Made by a program: the position numbers and the translations under genes. From positions 41,832 to 105,831 of the forward strand of contig DAOOJE010000011.1 in assembly GCA_035384965.1 (NCBI GenBank): a stretch of 64,000 nucleotides of DNA. Direction: 5' to 3'. Origin of the DNA: JAAYVZ01 sp035384965 (lineage in GTDB: Bacteria > Acidobacteriota > Thermoanaerobaculia > Thermoanaerobaculales > Thermoanaerobaculaceae). Below the pieces are notes generated by a model. The model saw nothing but the letters and a program-made list of their open reading frames with translations. It had not been told where the DNA came from and searched no databases. Positions 44,203 through 53,033 of this stretch are shown one piece after another. Positions within the stretch are counted from its first letter, which is position 1. Each line of letters opens with the position of its first letter.

Positions 44203-45073
44203 AGTCGGCCTCGATGCGCTCGGGAAGCACCTCGCCGGCGGTCTGCTCGAGGTGCTTGGGGGTCGGCTTTCCCACCCACACCAGACTGGCCATCGGGCAC
44301 TTCTCGAGCACCTTGCTCATGTCGAGCGAGGCCGTGTAGGCATCGTAATTGATGCTGGGGAGGTTCCGGTCGAAGTTGAAGACCTCCCCCATCAGCCGCG
44401 TGCAGGAGCGGCAGCCGATGCACCCGACCTTGCAGACGTTGGTCACGTCCTTGCCCATGTCCCTGTTCGAGCACTTGACCACCAGCACCTGGTCGGCCTT
44501 GAACGGGATCATGGTGATGATGTTGCGCGGGCAGACCCGGGCACACGCCGAGCAGCCGATGCACTTGACGTAGTCAACCGTGGCCAGCCCGTCGACGATG
44601 TGGATGGCGTCGTACTCGCACGCGCGCACGCAGTCGCCGAGCCCGAGGCAGCCGTACACGCACCCCTGCACGCCGGCGACGAGGTTGGCGGCGGCGCAGG
44701 TCTGCTCACCCTTGTACTCGTGGCGCCCGAGGCGCTGGGAGTGGTTGGCGGCACAGTGGACGACCGGCCGGCGCGGCGCGGTCTCCTTCACCTCGATTCC
44801 CATGATTTCGGCCAGGGCGGCGGCGACCGAGGCGCCACCCACAGGACAGAGCGAGACATCGGCGCCCTTGACCACGGCCTCGGCGTACTCGTTGCACCCG
44901 ACGTACCCGCAGCCGCCGCAGTTGGCACCGGGCAGTGCGGCGCTGGCAGCCTCGACTCGCGGATCCACGGCGACATGGAACGCCCGGCTCGCCCAGCCGA
45001 GCACCGCGCACATCGCCAGCCCCAGAACCAGCATGGTGCCGGCGGCAGTCAGGACTGTGGTGGTGGTCAGCAT
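44165..45073 (-). CDS. rnfB: Electron transport complex subunit RnfB
   Basis: 302 residues, ATG with GGGGGAG upstream. It has an N-terminal membrane anchor, then the Rnf-specific four-cysteine cluster in NCGGCGYVGC, followed by three further [4Fe-4S]-type motifs: CLGLGDCVRACEYDAI, CIGCSACARVCPRNI and CKVGCIGCRSCTRL. RnfB receives electrons from reduced ferredoxin and passes them to the membrane subunits. It is the last gene in the minus-strand rnfCDGEAB cluster, eight bases after rnfA. The C-terminal tail of about 50 residues has no motif. Confidence 0.95.
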   Translation of the reverse strand: MLTTTTVLTAAGTMLVLGLAMCAVLGWASRAFHVAVDPRVEAASAALPGANCGGCGYVGCNEYAEAVVKGADVSLCPVGGASVAAALAEIMGIEVKETAPRRPVVHCAANHSQRLGRHEYKGEQTCAAANLVAGVQGCVYGCLGLGDCVRACEYDAIHIVDGLATVDYVKCIGCSACARVCPRNIITMIPFKADQVLVVKCSNRDMGKDVTNVCKVGCIGCRSCTRLMGEVFNFDRNLPSINYDAYTASLDMSKVLEKCPMASLVWVGKPTPKHLEQTAGEVLPERIEADFKTTADQAEWRG

Positions 45074-45081
45074 GCTCCCCC

Positions 45082-45780
45082 CTACTTCCCGAGGATGAGG
45101 GTCTCGAGCCCCCGGTCGACGCCGGTGAACCCCATGAACGCCATGGCCAGGATTCCCGCCACGAGGAGCGTGATTCCGGCGCCCCGCAACGGCTTCGGGA
45201 CGTCGCAGCCGTCGAGCTCCTCGCGAATGCCGGCCATGATCGTGATGGCGATGGCGAAGCCGATGCCGCCGAAGATGGCGAGCGTCAGCGCCTTGTCGAG
45301 CCCCCAGATTTGGGCAGGATCGGACGCCCCCGCCACGTGCTTCATGATCTCGAGGCAGGCGAACAGGATCGCGCAGTTGGTGGTGATGAGCGGCAGGAAG
45401 ATCCCGAACGCCTTGAACAACGGCGGGAAGAAGCGGCGCAGGTACATCTCGACGAACTGCACCGACGAGGCGATGACGAAGATGAAGATGATGTAGTTCA
45501 GGATCGACAGGTCGATGACCGCCGTCGACCCCGGCGCGACCTGCCGCCAGATGAACGTCGTGAGCGGCGCTCCCGGGCGGCCTATGAAGTACGTGAACGT
45601 CCACGAGAGAAACGCGGCAATCGAGATCACGAACGTGACCGCGCACCCCATCCCGAACGCCATGTCGACCTTGCGCGACACGCCGATGAACGGGCAGATG
45701 CCGACGAAGTAGTGCAGCACGAAGTTGTTGATGATCGCCGCCGCCACGGCGATGAGCATGAGCTGGGCGAGGTACTCCAT
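45082..45780 (-). CDS. rnfA: Electron transport complex subunit RnfA
   Basis: 232 residues, ATG preceded by GGAGG. It is a six-helix membrane subunit with LHYFVGICPFIGVS and GIFLPLITTNCAIL, the paired Cys-bearing half-helices that hold a membrane [2Fe-2S] cluster together with RnfE. It is longer than typical RnfA proteins (about 190 residues). The extra length includes an inserted loop with RPGAPLTTFIWRQVAPGST between helices two and three. Ten bases separate it from rnfE. Confidence 0.95.
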   Translation of the reverse strand: MEYLAQLMLIAVAAAIINNFVLHYFVGICPFIGVSRKVDMAFGMGCAVTFVISIAAFLSWTFTYFIGRPGAPLTTFIWRQVAPGSTAVIDLSILNYIIFIFVIASSVQFVEMYLRRFFPPLFKAFGIFLPLITTNCAILFACLEIMKHVAGASDPAQIWGLDKALTLAIFGGIGFAIAITIMAGIREELDGCDVPKPLRGAGITLLVAGILAMAFMGFTGVDRGLETLILGK

Positions 45781-45790
45781 GATCGCCTCC

Positions 45791-46408
45791 TCACACCTTC
45801 GCGGCGCGCCGCGCCGAGTACCAGTTGACGAACGCGAGGATGAGCCCGAGGGTCAGAAACGCCCCCGGTGGCAGTACCTGCACGCCCCAGTTAGGCCACG
45901 CCTCGGGCAGCACGCGCAGCCCCAGCAGCGTCCCGGACCCCAGCAGCTCGCGCGGGATCGAGATGCTCAGCAGGGCGACGAGAAACCCGAGCGACATCCC
46001 CACGGCATCGGCCAGCGCCACCTTCACGCCCTGCTTGGAGCCGCAGATCTCGCAGCGTGAGATGATGATGCAGTTGACGATGATGAGCGGCACGTACGGC
46101 CCCAGCACCTTGGACATCTCGGGCATGAACGCCTGCAGGAAGCGGTCGGCGATGGTCACGAAGGTGGCGATGGTCAGCGTGAAGACGAGGATGCGCAGGT
46201 GGGGCTTGATGAGCTTGCGCATGAGGCTGGTGATGACGTTGGCGCAGATGAGCACGAACGCGGTGGCGCCGGCCATGGTCAACGCCGGCTTGACGCCGTT
46301 GGTGACGGCCAGTGTCGGGCACATGCCGAGCAACTGCCGGAGGGTGGGATTCTCGGGGATGATCCCGTTGATGAATCGCTCGTATGCGGAGGGTCCGGTT
46401 TCCGTCAT
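45791..46408 (-). CDS. rnfE: Electron transport complex subunit RnfE
   Basis: 205 residues, ATG overlapping the rnfG stop (ATGA). It is the membrane partner of RnfA with the mirrored cysteine motifs LGMCPTLAVTNG and VPLIIVNCIIISRCEICGSK. It helps form the membrane iron-sulfur centre between ferredoxin-side and NAD-side subunits of the ion-pumping complex. Six helices are visible. Both Cys regions are intact. Confidence 0.95.
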   Translation of the reverse strand: MTETGPSAYERFINGIIPENPTLRQLLGMCPTLAVTNGVKPALTMAGATAFVLICANVITSLMRKLIKPHLRILVFTLTIATFVTIADRFLQAFMPEMSKVLGPYVPLIIVNCIIISRCEICGSKQGVKVALADAVGMSLGFLVALLSISIPRELLGSGTLLGLRVLPEAWPNWGVQVLPPGAFLTLGLILAFVNWYSARRAAKV

Positions 46409-47007
46409 GACTCGCTCCCCTGCCTGGCCTGGGCCAGCGCGGCGCCCAGTTCCCTGACCCGCTGGTTGACGATGGCGGTGACCGCGTCGGACGAAATGGT
46501 GGCTCCCGTGAGCGCCCTGATTTCGCCGCTCCGCGGTGCCACCTCGCGTTTCACGACCTTCAACGGCGCGGCGGCCGGCTGGCCCTCGAAGTAACGGCGG
46601 AACCGCTCCTTGGACGTGATGTAATCGCCGAGCCCCGGCGTCTCCTTCTGGTCGAGCACGTAAATCCCGGTGATCGTGCTGGCCGTGGGGTCCAGTCCGA
46701 TGAGCAGCTCGATGCGGTCAGCGAACCCCTGCCCGGCGGCAGGCACGACCCAGCCGACCTGCCGCCCCTCGGCGTCGTAGGCGCCGTACACGAGGGCACC
46801 GCCCACCGACTGTTCCTTGCTCGCTTCCTTGACAGCCCCCGGCACCAGCTCGGGGATCTGCGAGACGGTGGCGTTGCGCTTGTTCTCGCGGATGCGGGGG
46901 GCGAAACTGATCTCCACCGCCGCCAGCGCCGCCCCGAACGACAGCGCAAGCAGCAGCACCAGCCAGGACTGGCGAAAGAACCCTGCGCGGGAGGTCTGGT
47001 CGCTCAT
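46405..47007 (-). CDS. rnfG: Electron transport complex subunit RnfG
   Basis: 200 residues, ATG with GGGAGG upstream. One N-terminal membrane anchor is followed by an FMN-binding domain. The covalent FMN site is the threonine in LTGATISSDAV (S/T-G-A-T pattern), a substrate for ApbE. Another conserved phrase is DQKETPGLGD. RnfG carries electrons on the outer face of the membrane. The start of rnfE overlaps its stop. Confidence 0.94.
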   Translation of the reverse strand: MSDQTSRAGFFRQSWLVLLLALSFGAALAAVEISFAPRIRENKRNATVSQIPELVPGAVKEASKEQSVGGALVYGAYDAEGRQVGWVVPAAGQGFADRIELLIGLDPTASTITGIYVLDQKETPGLGDYITSKERFRRYFEGQPAAAPLKVVKREVAPRSGEIRALTGATISSDAVTAIVNQRVRELGAALAQARQGSES

Positions 47008-47017
47008 GTCTGCCTCC

Positions 47018-48013
47018 CTACTTCTTCACCGGCACCGGCCCGCCGAGCGGCGTCGGCACGGTCCAGCGGTTGATGAGCGGCACCGTGGCGTTGGCCAGCA
47101 GCACCGCGAACATGACGCCCTCGGGGTACCCCGAGAAGAGTCGGATGACCATGATGAACACCCCGATGAAGACGCCGAAGATAAGGCGGCCCTTCCAGGT
47201 CAGCGGGCTCGTCACCGGGTCGGTGGCGATGAACAGCGCCCCGAACAACAGCGAGCCGCCCAGCAGGTGGTGGAGCACCGTCAGGCTGGGGTGGATGCCG
47301 CCAAGCTGCGCAGCGGCCGCCAGCAACGCCACCGTGCCGACCACCGCGAGGGGGACGTCCCAGGTGCCGGCGCGCCGCACCAGGATCCACAACCCGCCCA
47401 GCAGGCACGCGATGGCGGAGGTCTCGCCGAGGGAGCCGTTGACGTTGCCGACGAACAGCGGCCACAGCTCGGTGACCGTGGCGGTCATCTTGCCGGCCGT
47501 CAGCGGCGTTGCCTGCGAGAGCACCCCCGGCACGTCGGCCGACACGTAGGCTCCGGCACCGAGCACCACCGAGAAGCTGATCATCACGAAGGCGCGGCCC
47601 ACCATGGCGGGGTTGAAGAGGTTCATCCCGAGGCCGCCGAAGATCACCTTCCCGAAACCGATGGCGGCAAAGGAGCCGATTACACCCACGTACCAGGGGG
47701 CGCTCCACGGCAAGGAAAGTCCCAGGATCGCCCCGGTCACCACTGCCGAGAGGTCTCCCAGCGTCGCCGGCTTGCCGCGCAGGCGGGAGTGGAACAGGTA
47801 CTCGGCTGCGAGGCAGGAGCAGATGCAGATCCCGACCTGCAGCACGGCGTACCAGCCGAACACCGCCAGCGCCGCCACCATCACCGGAGCGAGCCCGATC
47901 AGCACATCGGCCATCATCCGGCGGGTGGTGAAGCTGACGTCCTGGACATGGGGCCCTGGCGCGACGTGCACGCCGGCCAGGGGAGCGGGCTGAGATTGGG
48001 GTTCGGCTGCCAT
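47018..48013 (-). CDS. rnfD: Electron transport complex subunit RnfD
   Basis: 331 residues, ATG with AAGGAG upstream. It has about nine to ten transmembrane helices. The FMN-attachment threonine is expected in VLSQATPLTAG, equivalent to the usual SGATPL motif. NLFNPAMVGRAFV and the C-terminal GYPEGVMFAVLLANA with INRWTVP are diagnostic. It belongs to the RnfD/NqrB family and forms the ion-translocating core. The rnfG start follows ten bases later. The N-terminal 25 residues are Pro/Ala-rich. Confidence 0.95.
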   Translation of the reverse strand: MAAEPQSQPAPLAGVHVAPGPHVQDVSFTTRRMMADVLIGLAPVMVAALAVFGWYAVLQVGICICSCLAAEYLFHSRLRGKPATLGDLSAVVTGAILGLSLPWSAPWYVGVIGSFAAIGFGKVIFGGLGMNLFNPAMVGRAFVMISFSVVLGAGAYVSADVPGVLSQATPLTAGKMTATVTELWPLFVGNVNGSLGETSAIACLLGGLWILVRRAGTWDVPLAVVGTVALLAAAAQLGGIHPSLTVLHHLLGGSLLFGALFIATDPVTSPLTWKGRLIFGVFIGVFIMVIRLFSGYPEGVMFAVLLANATVPLINRWTVPTPLGGPVPVKK

Positions 48014-48015
48014 CG

Positions 48016-49371
48016 TCACTCCTTGGGCAGCATGGCCTTGCCCATGCGAATGAGTTGCGTGAGGGGGATCGCGGCCGGACACACGAACGAGCAGCACCCA
48101 CACTCGACGCAGGCCTGGATGTGGTAGCGGCGGGCAACCGTCCAATCGCGGTGGCGCGAGGCCAGCGCGAGGCGCGTCGGCACCAGCTGCAACGGGCAAC
48201 TCTCGGCGCAGCGGCCGCAGCGCACGCACGCCGTCTCCTCGGCCTTGCGGACCTCCTTTTCCGTGAGCACCAGGATGCCAGAGGTCCCCTTGGTGATCGG
48301 CGTCGCCAGATCGCCGATCGCCAGGCCCATCATCGGCCCCCCGGACACGACCCGCACCGCCTCCGGCCGCAGGCCACCGCAGTGCGCTATGACTTCCTGG
48401 TAGGACACCCCGATCGGCACCAGCACGTTGGCCGGCCGCGCGATCCCCGGGCCGGTCACGGTCAGCACCCGGTGCGTGAGCGGCTTGCCGCGCAGCACGG
48501 CGCGGGCGATCGCGGCCGCGGTGGCGACGTTGATCACCACGACGCCGACATCCAGCGGCAGCCCGCCAGTCGGCACGATCCGGCCGAGCGCCGAGAGCAC
48601 GAGCTGGCGCTCGCCGCCCTGCGGGTACTTGGTCTTCACCGCCTGCACGACGACCCCGCTGGCGCCGGTCGCACCGCGCAGGGCCGCGAGGGCCTCCGGC
48701 TTGTTGTCCTCGACTCCGATCACGACTTGGCGGGCGCCCGCCGCGCGGGCCGCCAGCAGCGCCCCGGCGATGATCGGCGCCGGCGCCTCGCGCATCACCC
48801 GGTCGTCGGCGGTGAGATACGGCTCGCACTCGCAGCCGTTCACGAGCACGGTGTCGACTGGCTTGGCCTCGTTGCGAGCCAGCTTGACGTGGGTCGGAAA
48901 AGCGGCCCCTCCCTGCCCGACGAGCCCGCCGTCCCGGACCGCGGCCACGATCTGCTCGGGCGTGAACGCCTCCGCCCTGTCGAGCGGCCAGTCGCCGCCG
49001 AAAATGTCGTCCCACAGCTCGCGGCCAGCCAGCTGCTCGCCCTCGGCGGCGACCGCCACGACCGGAAGATGGCGGCCGTTGGGCAACGTCGTCACCCCCA
49101 GCTTGGCGACCTTGCCGGCCAGCGGCGAGTGCACCGGTGCCGACACGAACCCGCTCGCGGTGCCGAGCACGCTCCCCATCGTGACCGGGTCGCGCGGCTT
49201 GACCGCCACCGTGGCCGGCGCTCCGATGTGTTGCTGGAGCGGGACCTCGACCCGGGCCGGCGGCGGCAGCACCTCGATGGCCGCGCCGGCGCTGAGTTCC
49301 TTCGCCTCGTCAGGATGAATACCGCGCGGGAACGTACCCTTCCCTGGCAGCGTCTTCACGTGGGCGCTCAT
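48016..49371 (-). CDS. rnfC: Electron transport complex subunit RnfC
   Basis: 451 residues, ATG overlapping the stop of the RseC-like gene. It has an N-terminal barrel-like region with PLQQHIGAPA, an NADH/FMN-binding region (GLVGQGGAAFPTHVK and VLVNGCECEPYL), and two C-terminal [4Fe-4S] clusters (CVRCGRCAESCP and CVECGCCSFVCP). This subunit exchanges electrons with NAD. The start codon of rnfD follows directly. It is the first catalytic gene in the cluster. Confidence 0.96.
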   Translation of the reverse strand: MSAHVKTLPGKGTFPRGIHPDEAKELSAGAAIEVLPPPARVEVPLQQHIGAPATVAVKPRDPVTMGSVLGTASGFVSAPVHSPLAGKVAKLGVTTLPNGRHLPVVAVAAEGEQLAGRELWDDIFGGDWPLDRAEAFTPEQIVAAVRDGGLVGQGGAAFPTHVKLARNEAKPVDTVLVNGCECEPYLTADDRVMREAPAPIIAGALLAARAAGARQVVIGVEDNKPEALAALRGATGASGVVVQAVKTKYPQGGERQLVLSALGRIVPTGGLPLDVGVVVINVATAAAIARAVLRGKPLTHRVLTVTGPGIARPANVLVPIGVSYQEVIAHCGGLRPEAVRVVSGGPMMGLAIGDLATPITKGTSGILVLTEKEVRKAEETACVRCGRCAESCPLQLVPTRLALASRHRDWTVARRYHIQACVECGCCSFVCPAAIPLTQLIRMGKAMLPKE

Positions 49372-49673
49372 CGATCGCCCTCCTTCACTCGGTTCAACCA
49401 GCGGTGGCCGAGCCGGGCCAGCCCCATCCCCAGAGCGAGCCCGGCAGCTCCCCCCCCCAGCTGCGCCGCGGGGTGGCCGCGAAACAGCAGCGCTCCGCCG
49501 GCAGCCAACAGCAGCGGCATCACGAAAAGCCACAACGCACCACCCACCACGGCGGGTCCGCTGTAGGGGAGCTCGGGCTCGCCCGCCTCGCACAACGTGC
49601 ACCCGCCGCAACCCTTGGGATCGCGGCAGGTCTCGCCAGGCACGGGCGCGGCGGCCATGTGATCGTGATGCAT
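49368..49673 (-). CDS. RseC/SoxR-reducing-system-like small membrane protein
   Basis: About 101 residues from the ATG at 49673 (residues MHHDHM); the start is uncertain because no ribosome-binding site is visible. A cysteine cluster (CRDPKGCGGCTLCE) precedes two transmembrane helices (about 45-65 and 70-90), which is the RseC architecture. RseC-family proteins often lie beside rnf genes and are thought to help Rnf reduce SoxR or to hold a small Fe-S cluster. The stop overlaps rnfC's ATG, so it opens the operon. The histidine-rich start MHHDHM is unusual. Confidence 0.72.
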   Translation of the reverse strand: MHHDHMAAAPVPGETCRDPKGCGGCTLCEAGEPELPYSGPAVVGGALWLFVMPLLLAAGGALLFRGHPAAQLGGGAAGLALGMGLARLGHRWLNRVKEGDR

Positions 49674-49977
49674 GCCGAAAGACAGCGCGTTGCCGGGTGA
49701 ACCCGACAACAGCCGCGGCGCAGGATATCACACTGGGGGTCTGTCGGAGAAAGCGGAGGGCCCGCGTTGCGGGCGCCGCGGGGCCAGATGCAAGGCGGAG
49801 CGACGAAGGCGATGTGCTCCATCGGCGAGGCTTTGAGGACGGCGACGTCGGTGCGGTTGTCGGAGTGCTCGAACACGCCGCAGGCGATGGTCTGCCGGGC
49901 TTGCTGGAAAAAGGGCGGGCCTTGCGGCCCGCCCTTCGACGCTGCAATTCGGGCCCGAGGGGGCGCCGGTTCGCCGG
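49674..49977. other. Intergenic region upstream of the rnf operon
   Basis: 304 bases holding a terminator for the upstream minus-strand gene near its right end (annotated separately). A GC-rich palindrome (GGGCCCGCGTTGCGGGCGCC) lies near 49758-49777. On the minus strand, 49735-49920 reads as a stop-free frame with balanced composition (for example TDVAVLKASPMEHIAFVAP) but lacks a start codon with a ribosome-binding site. It could be a dispersed element or a decayed gene. No clear rnf promoter was found. Confidence 0.4.
49908..49934 (-). terminator. Intrinsic terminator
   Basis: Minus-strand stem GGGCGGGCC / GGCCCGCCC (plus coordinates 49913-49921 and 49926-49934) with a four-base loop, followed by TTTTT. 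It lies about 45 bases after the stop of the cyclic-2,3-DPG-synthetase-like gene. Confidence 0.8.
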
Positions 49978-51294
49978 CTACTTGACGACCTCGCGCACCA
50001 TCGCCTCGATGACGCCGGGGGCGAGCTCCTCGAGTTCGTACGTCACCTGGACGATCGGCTTGTTGACCTTCACGAGGCGGGTGATGTCGATTGGCGTGCC
50101 CTCGATGACCACGTCCGCCGGGGTGGCGTTGATGGTGTCCTCGAGGTCCTTCACCTGCTGCCCGGAGTACCCCATGGCCGGCAGGATCTGGCCGGCGTTG
50201 GGGTACTTCTCGTACGTCGCCTTGATCGTCCCCACAGCGTACGGCTTGCAGTCCACGATCTCGGCCGCGCCGGCGTTCTTGGCAGCGAACCAGCCGGCGC
50301 CGTAGGTCATACCGCCGTGCGTGAGCGTCGGACCGTCCTCGATGACGATCGCGCGCTTGCCGCCGATCAGTTCGGGTCTGTCGACCGAAATCGTCGAGGC
50401 GCAGCGGATGACCCGAGCTCTCGGGTTGAGCCGGCGGCAGTTCGCCTCCACCTCGGCCACCTTGGCCGGATCGGCGGTCTGCACCTTGTTGACGATGAGC
50501 AGGTCGGCAATGACCGCGTTGGTCTGCCCGGGGTAGAACGTCAGCTCGTGGCCGGGCCGATGCGGGTCGACCAGGTTGATGTGCAGGTTCGGCTTGAAGA
50601 ACGGCGTGTCGTTGTTGCCGCCGTCCCACAGCACGACGTCGGCTTCCTGCTCGGCCTCGCGCAGGATGCGCTCGTAGTCGACGCCGGCGTAGACGACGAA
50701 GCCGTTGTCGATGTGCGGCTCGTACTCTTCGCGCTCCTCGATCGTGCAATTGTGGCGGTCGAGGTCAGCATACGTCTCGAAACGCTGACAAATCTGCTTT
50801 GTGAGGTCGCCGTACGGCATCGGATGGCGCACCGCCACGACCTTCTTGCCCATCGCCTTGAGGATGCGCGACACGTAGCGGGTCGTCTGCGACTTCCCGA
50901 CCCCCGTGCGCACCGCGGTGATGGCAATGACCGGCTTCGACGACCGCAACATGGTCTTCTGCGCTGAGCAGATCCCGAACGAGGCGCCCCAGCCGATGAC
51001 GTGGCTGCCCTTGTCCATGACGTACTGGTGCGAGACGTCGGAGTAGGAGAACCACACCTCGTCGACCCCGAACTCCTTGACCAGGCGCTCCAGCTCCTCC
51101 TCGCCGAAGATCGGAATGCCGTTCGGATAGAGCGGTCCGGCGAGCTCCGGCGGGTACAACCGGCCCTCGATGTCCGGAATCTGGGTCGCCGTGAACGCCA
51201 CGACCTCGACGCTCTCGTCGTTCCGGAACAAGCAGTTGAAGTTGTGGAAGTCGCGACCCGCGGCTCCCATGATGAGGACCTTACGCTTCGCCAT
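49978..51294 (-). CDS. Cyclic 2,3-diphosphoglycerate synthetase family protein (COG2403-type P-loop GTPase)
   Basis: 438 residues, ATG with GGGAGGTG upstream. The N-terminal half has a Rossmann-like opening (VLIMGAAGRDFHNFN) and SYSDVSHQYVMDKG. A Walker A motif lies in TAVRTGVGKSQTTR with a later DGGNNDTPF Walker B-like motif and LIVNKVQTAD (NKxD). The family includes the methanogen enzyme that closes 2,3-diphosphoglycerate to the cyclic compound. Many bacteria carry homologues whose function is unproven. It is 200 bases downstream of guaA on the same strand and has its own terminator. Confidence 0.85.
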   Translation of the reverse strand: MAKRKVLIMGAAGRDFHNFNCLFRNDESVEVVAFTATQIPDIEGRLYPPELAGPLYPNGIPIFGEEELERLVKEFGVDEVWFSYSDVSHQYVMDKGSHVIGWGASFGICSAQKTMLRSSKPVIAITAVRTGVGKSQTTRYVSRILKAMGKKVVAVRHPMPYGDLTKQICQRFETYADLDRHNCTIEEREEYEPHIDNGFVVYAGVDYERILREAEQEADVVLWDGGNNDTPFFKPNLHINLVDPHRPGHELTFYPGQTNAVIADLLIVNKVQTADPAKVAEVEANCRRLNPRARVIRCASTISVDRPELIGGKRAIVIEDGPTLTHGGMTYGAGWFAAKNAGAAEIVDCKPYAVGTIKATYEKYPNAGQILPAMGYSGQQVKDLEDTINATPADVVIEGTPIDITRLVKVNKPIVQVTYELEELAPGVIEAMVREVVK

Positions 51295-51401
51295 GTGCAC
51301 CTCCCTGTCAGGGCCGGCGCGTTCCAGGCGCCGGGGCCCGGCTGGCGATCCGGGCCAATCCGCCGGGTATGGCTGAACCGGCGGCATGAGATCTCGATTG
51401 C

Positions 51402-51494
51402 GAGTCGAGGGTCGATAATCGAGAGGTCGAGACATGGCTGGCCAGGTCCTGGCTGTCCACGTTCAACTGTCGACTTCCGACTCTCGACTCCTCT
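51402..51494. repeat. TCGA-rich inverted and direct repeat between guaA and the cDPG-synthetase-like gene
   Basis: GAGTCGAGGGTCGA with following TCGAGAGGTCGAG (51402-51432) faces GTCGACTTCCGACTCTCGACTC (51469-51494, split into two runs) in inverted orientation. The same short units recur at 4674-4683 and 26840-26857. It is most likely a small dispersed repeat that can fold. Confidence 0.4.
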
Positions 51495-51495
51495 C

Positions 51496-53028
51496 TCACT
51501 CCCACTCGATCGTCCCGGGAGGCTTGGACGTCACGTCGTACACCACCCGGTTGATGCCACGCACCTCGTTGACCATGCGACGAGCCACCCGGTCCAGGAC
51601 CTCGGAAGGAAACCGGAACCAGTCGGCCGTCATGAAGTCCTCGGTCGTGACGGCACGCAATGCCGCCACGTTCTCGTACGTTCTCTGGTCGCCCATCACC
51701 CCGACGCTGCGCACCGGCAACAGCACGGTGAGCGCCTGGGCGATGGCGCGATACAGCCCGGCCTCGCGGATCTCGTCCATGAAGATCGCGTCGGCGCGCT
51801 GCAGCAACGCCACGCGCTCGGGTGTCACCTCGCCGAGGATCCGCACCGCCAGCCCCGGCCCCGGGAACGGGTGCCGCCAGACGAACTCCTCGGGCAACCC
51901 GAGCTCGAGCCCGAGTCTGCGCACCTCGTCCTTGAACAGGTCGCGCAGCGGCTCGACGAGTGCGAGGCCAAGGCGCTCAGGCAGCCCGCCCACGTTGTGG
52001 TGGGTCTTGATCGTCGCCGAGGGGCCGCGCACCGAGGTGGACTCGATGACGTCCGGGTACAGCGTGCCCTGGGCGAGGAACCGCGCATCCGGAAAGCGCC
52101 GGGCCTCCTCCTCGAAGACGGCAATGAACTCGTGCCCGATGCGGCGCCGCTTCTCCTCGGGGTCCTCGATCCCGGCCAGACGGGCGAAAAACCGCTCGGC
52201 GGCGTTGACGCGGTCGATGCGCAGCCCGAAGCTCGCGAAGCGCCGCTCCACCTTGTCGCCCTCGTCGAGGCGCAACAGCCCGGTGTCGACGAAGATCGGC
52301 ACCGTGCGGTCGCCCACCGCCTCTCGGCACAACAGCGCCGTGACCGAGGAGTCCACGCCGCCCGACAAACCCACGACGATCCGCCCGTCGCCCACCTTCT
52401 CGCGAATGCGCGCCACGGCCTCGTGGTGAATCGAGGCCGGCGTCCAGTCCCGCCGCGCCCCGCAGATATCCAGGAAGTTGTCGAGAATTCTCCGCCCGTG
52501 GTCCGTGTGCCGCACCTCGGGGTGGAACTGGATTCCGTACAGCCGCCGCCCCGCGTCGGCGATTGCCGCCAGCGGCGCGCTCGCGGTGTGGCCCACCACC
52601 GCAAACCCTTCCGGCAGGCGCGTGACCTTGTCGCCGTGCGACATCCAGACCTTTTGAGAGGGCGTCGTCCCGGCGAACAGGGGGCAGTCGAGGCGTGCGG
52701 CCAGCTCGGCCGCGCCGTACTCCCGCCCGCCTGCCGCCTCGACCTGGCCGCCGAGCACGAGCGCCATCGCTTGCAACCCGTAGCAAATCCCCAGCACCGG
52801 CACACCCTGTTCGAAGACGGCGGGATCGGGGCGGATCGCCCCTTCCTCGTACACCGAGGCCGGGCCACCCGAGAGCACGATGCCCACCGGCTGGAGGCGC
52901 GCCAGCTCGGCTGCCGACAGGTCGCCGCGCCGGATCTCCGAGAACACCCCCGCCTCGCGCACCCGGCGGGCGATGAGCTGGGTGTACTGCGAGCCGAAGT
53001 CCAGGATGAGCAGCGTCTCGTGCATCAT
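51496..53028 (-). CDS. guaA: GMP synthase (glutamine-hydrolysing)
   Basis: 510 residues starting MMHETLLILDFGSQYTQ. The glutamine amidotransferase half has GICYGLQ (catalytic Cys) and GIQFHPEV (His-Glu). The ATP-PP-loop half has VVGLSGGVDSS, QGTLYPDVIES, and HPFPGPGLAVR, with the usual C-terminal dimer region ending GTIEWE. It converts XMP to GMP using glutamine and ATP. There is no ribosome-binding site directly upstream; instead a short hairpin fills the 5' leader. It is on the same strand as the cDPG-synthetase-like gene. Confidence 0.97.
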   Translation of the reverse strand: MMHETLLILDFGSQYTQLIARRVREAGVFSEIRRGDLSAAELARLQPVGIVLSGGPASVYEEGAIRPDPAVFEQGVPVLGICYGLQAMALVLGGQVEAAGGREYGAAELAARLDCPLFAGTTPSQKVWMSHGDKVTRLPEGFAVVGHTASAPLAAIADAGRRLYGIQFHPEVRHTDHGRRILDNFLDICGARRDWTPASIHHEAVARIREKVGDGRIVVGLSGGVDSSVTALLCREAVGDRTVPIFVDTGLLRLDEGDKVERRFASFGLRIDRVNAAERFFARLAGIEDPEEKRRRIGHEFIAVFEEEARRFPDARFLAQGTLYPDVIESTSVRGPSATIKTHHNVGGLPERLGLALVEPLRDLFKDEVRRLGLELGLPEEFVWRHPFPGPGLAVRILGEVTPERVALLQRADAIFMDEIREAGLYRAIAQALTVLLPVRSVGVMGDQRTYENVAALRAVTTEDFMTADWFRFPSEVLDRVARRMVNEVRGINRVVYDVTSKPPGTIEWE

Positions 53029-53033
53029 GGCAA

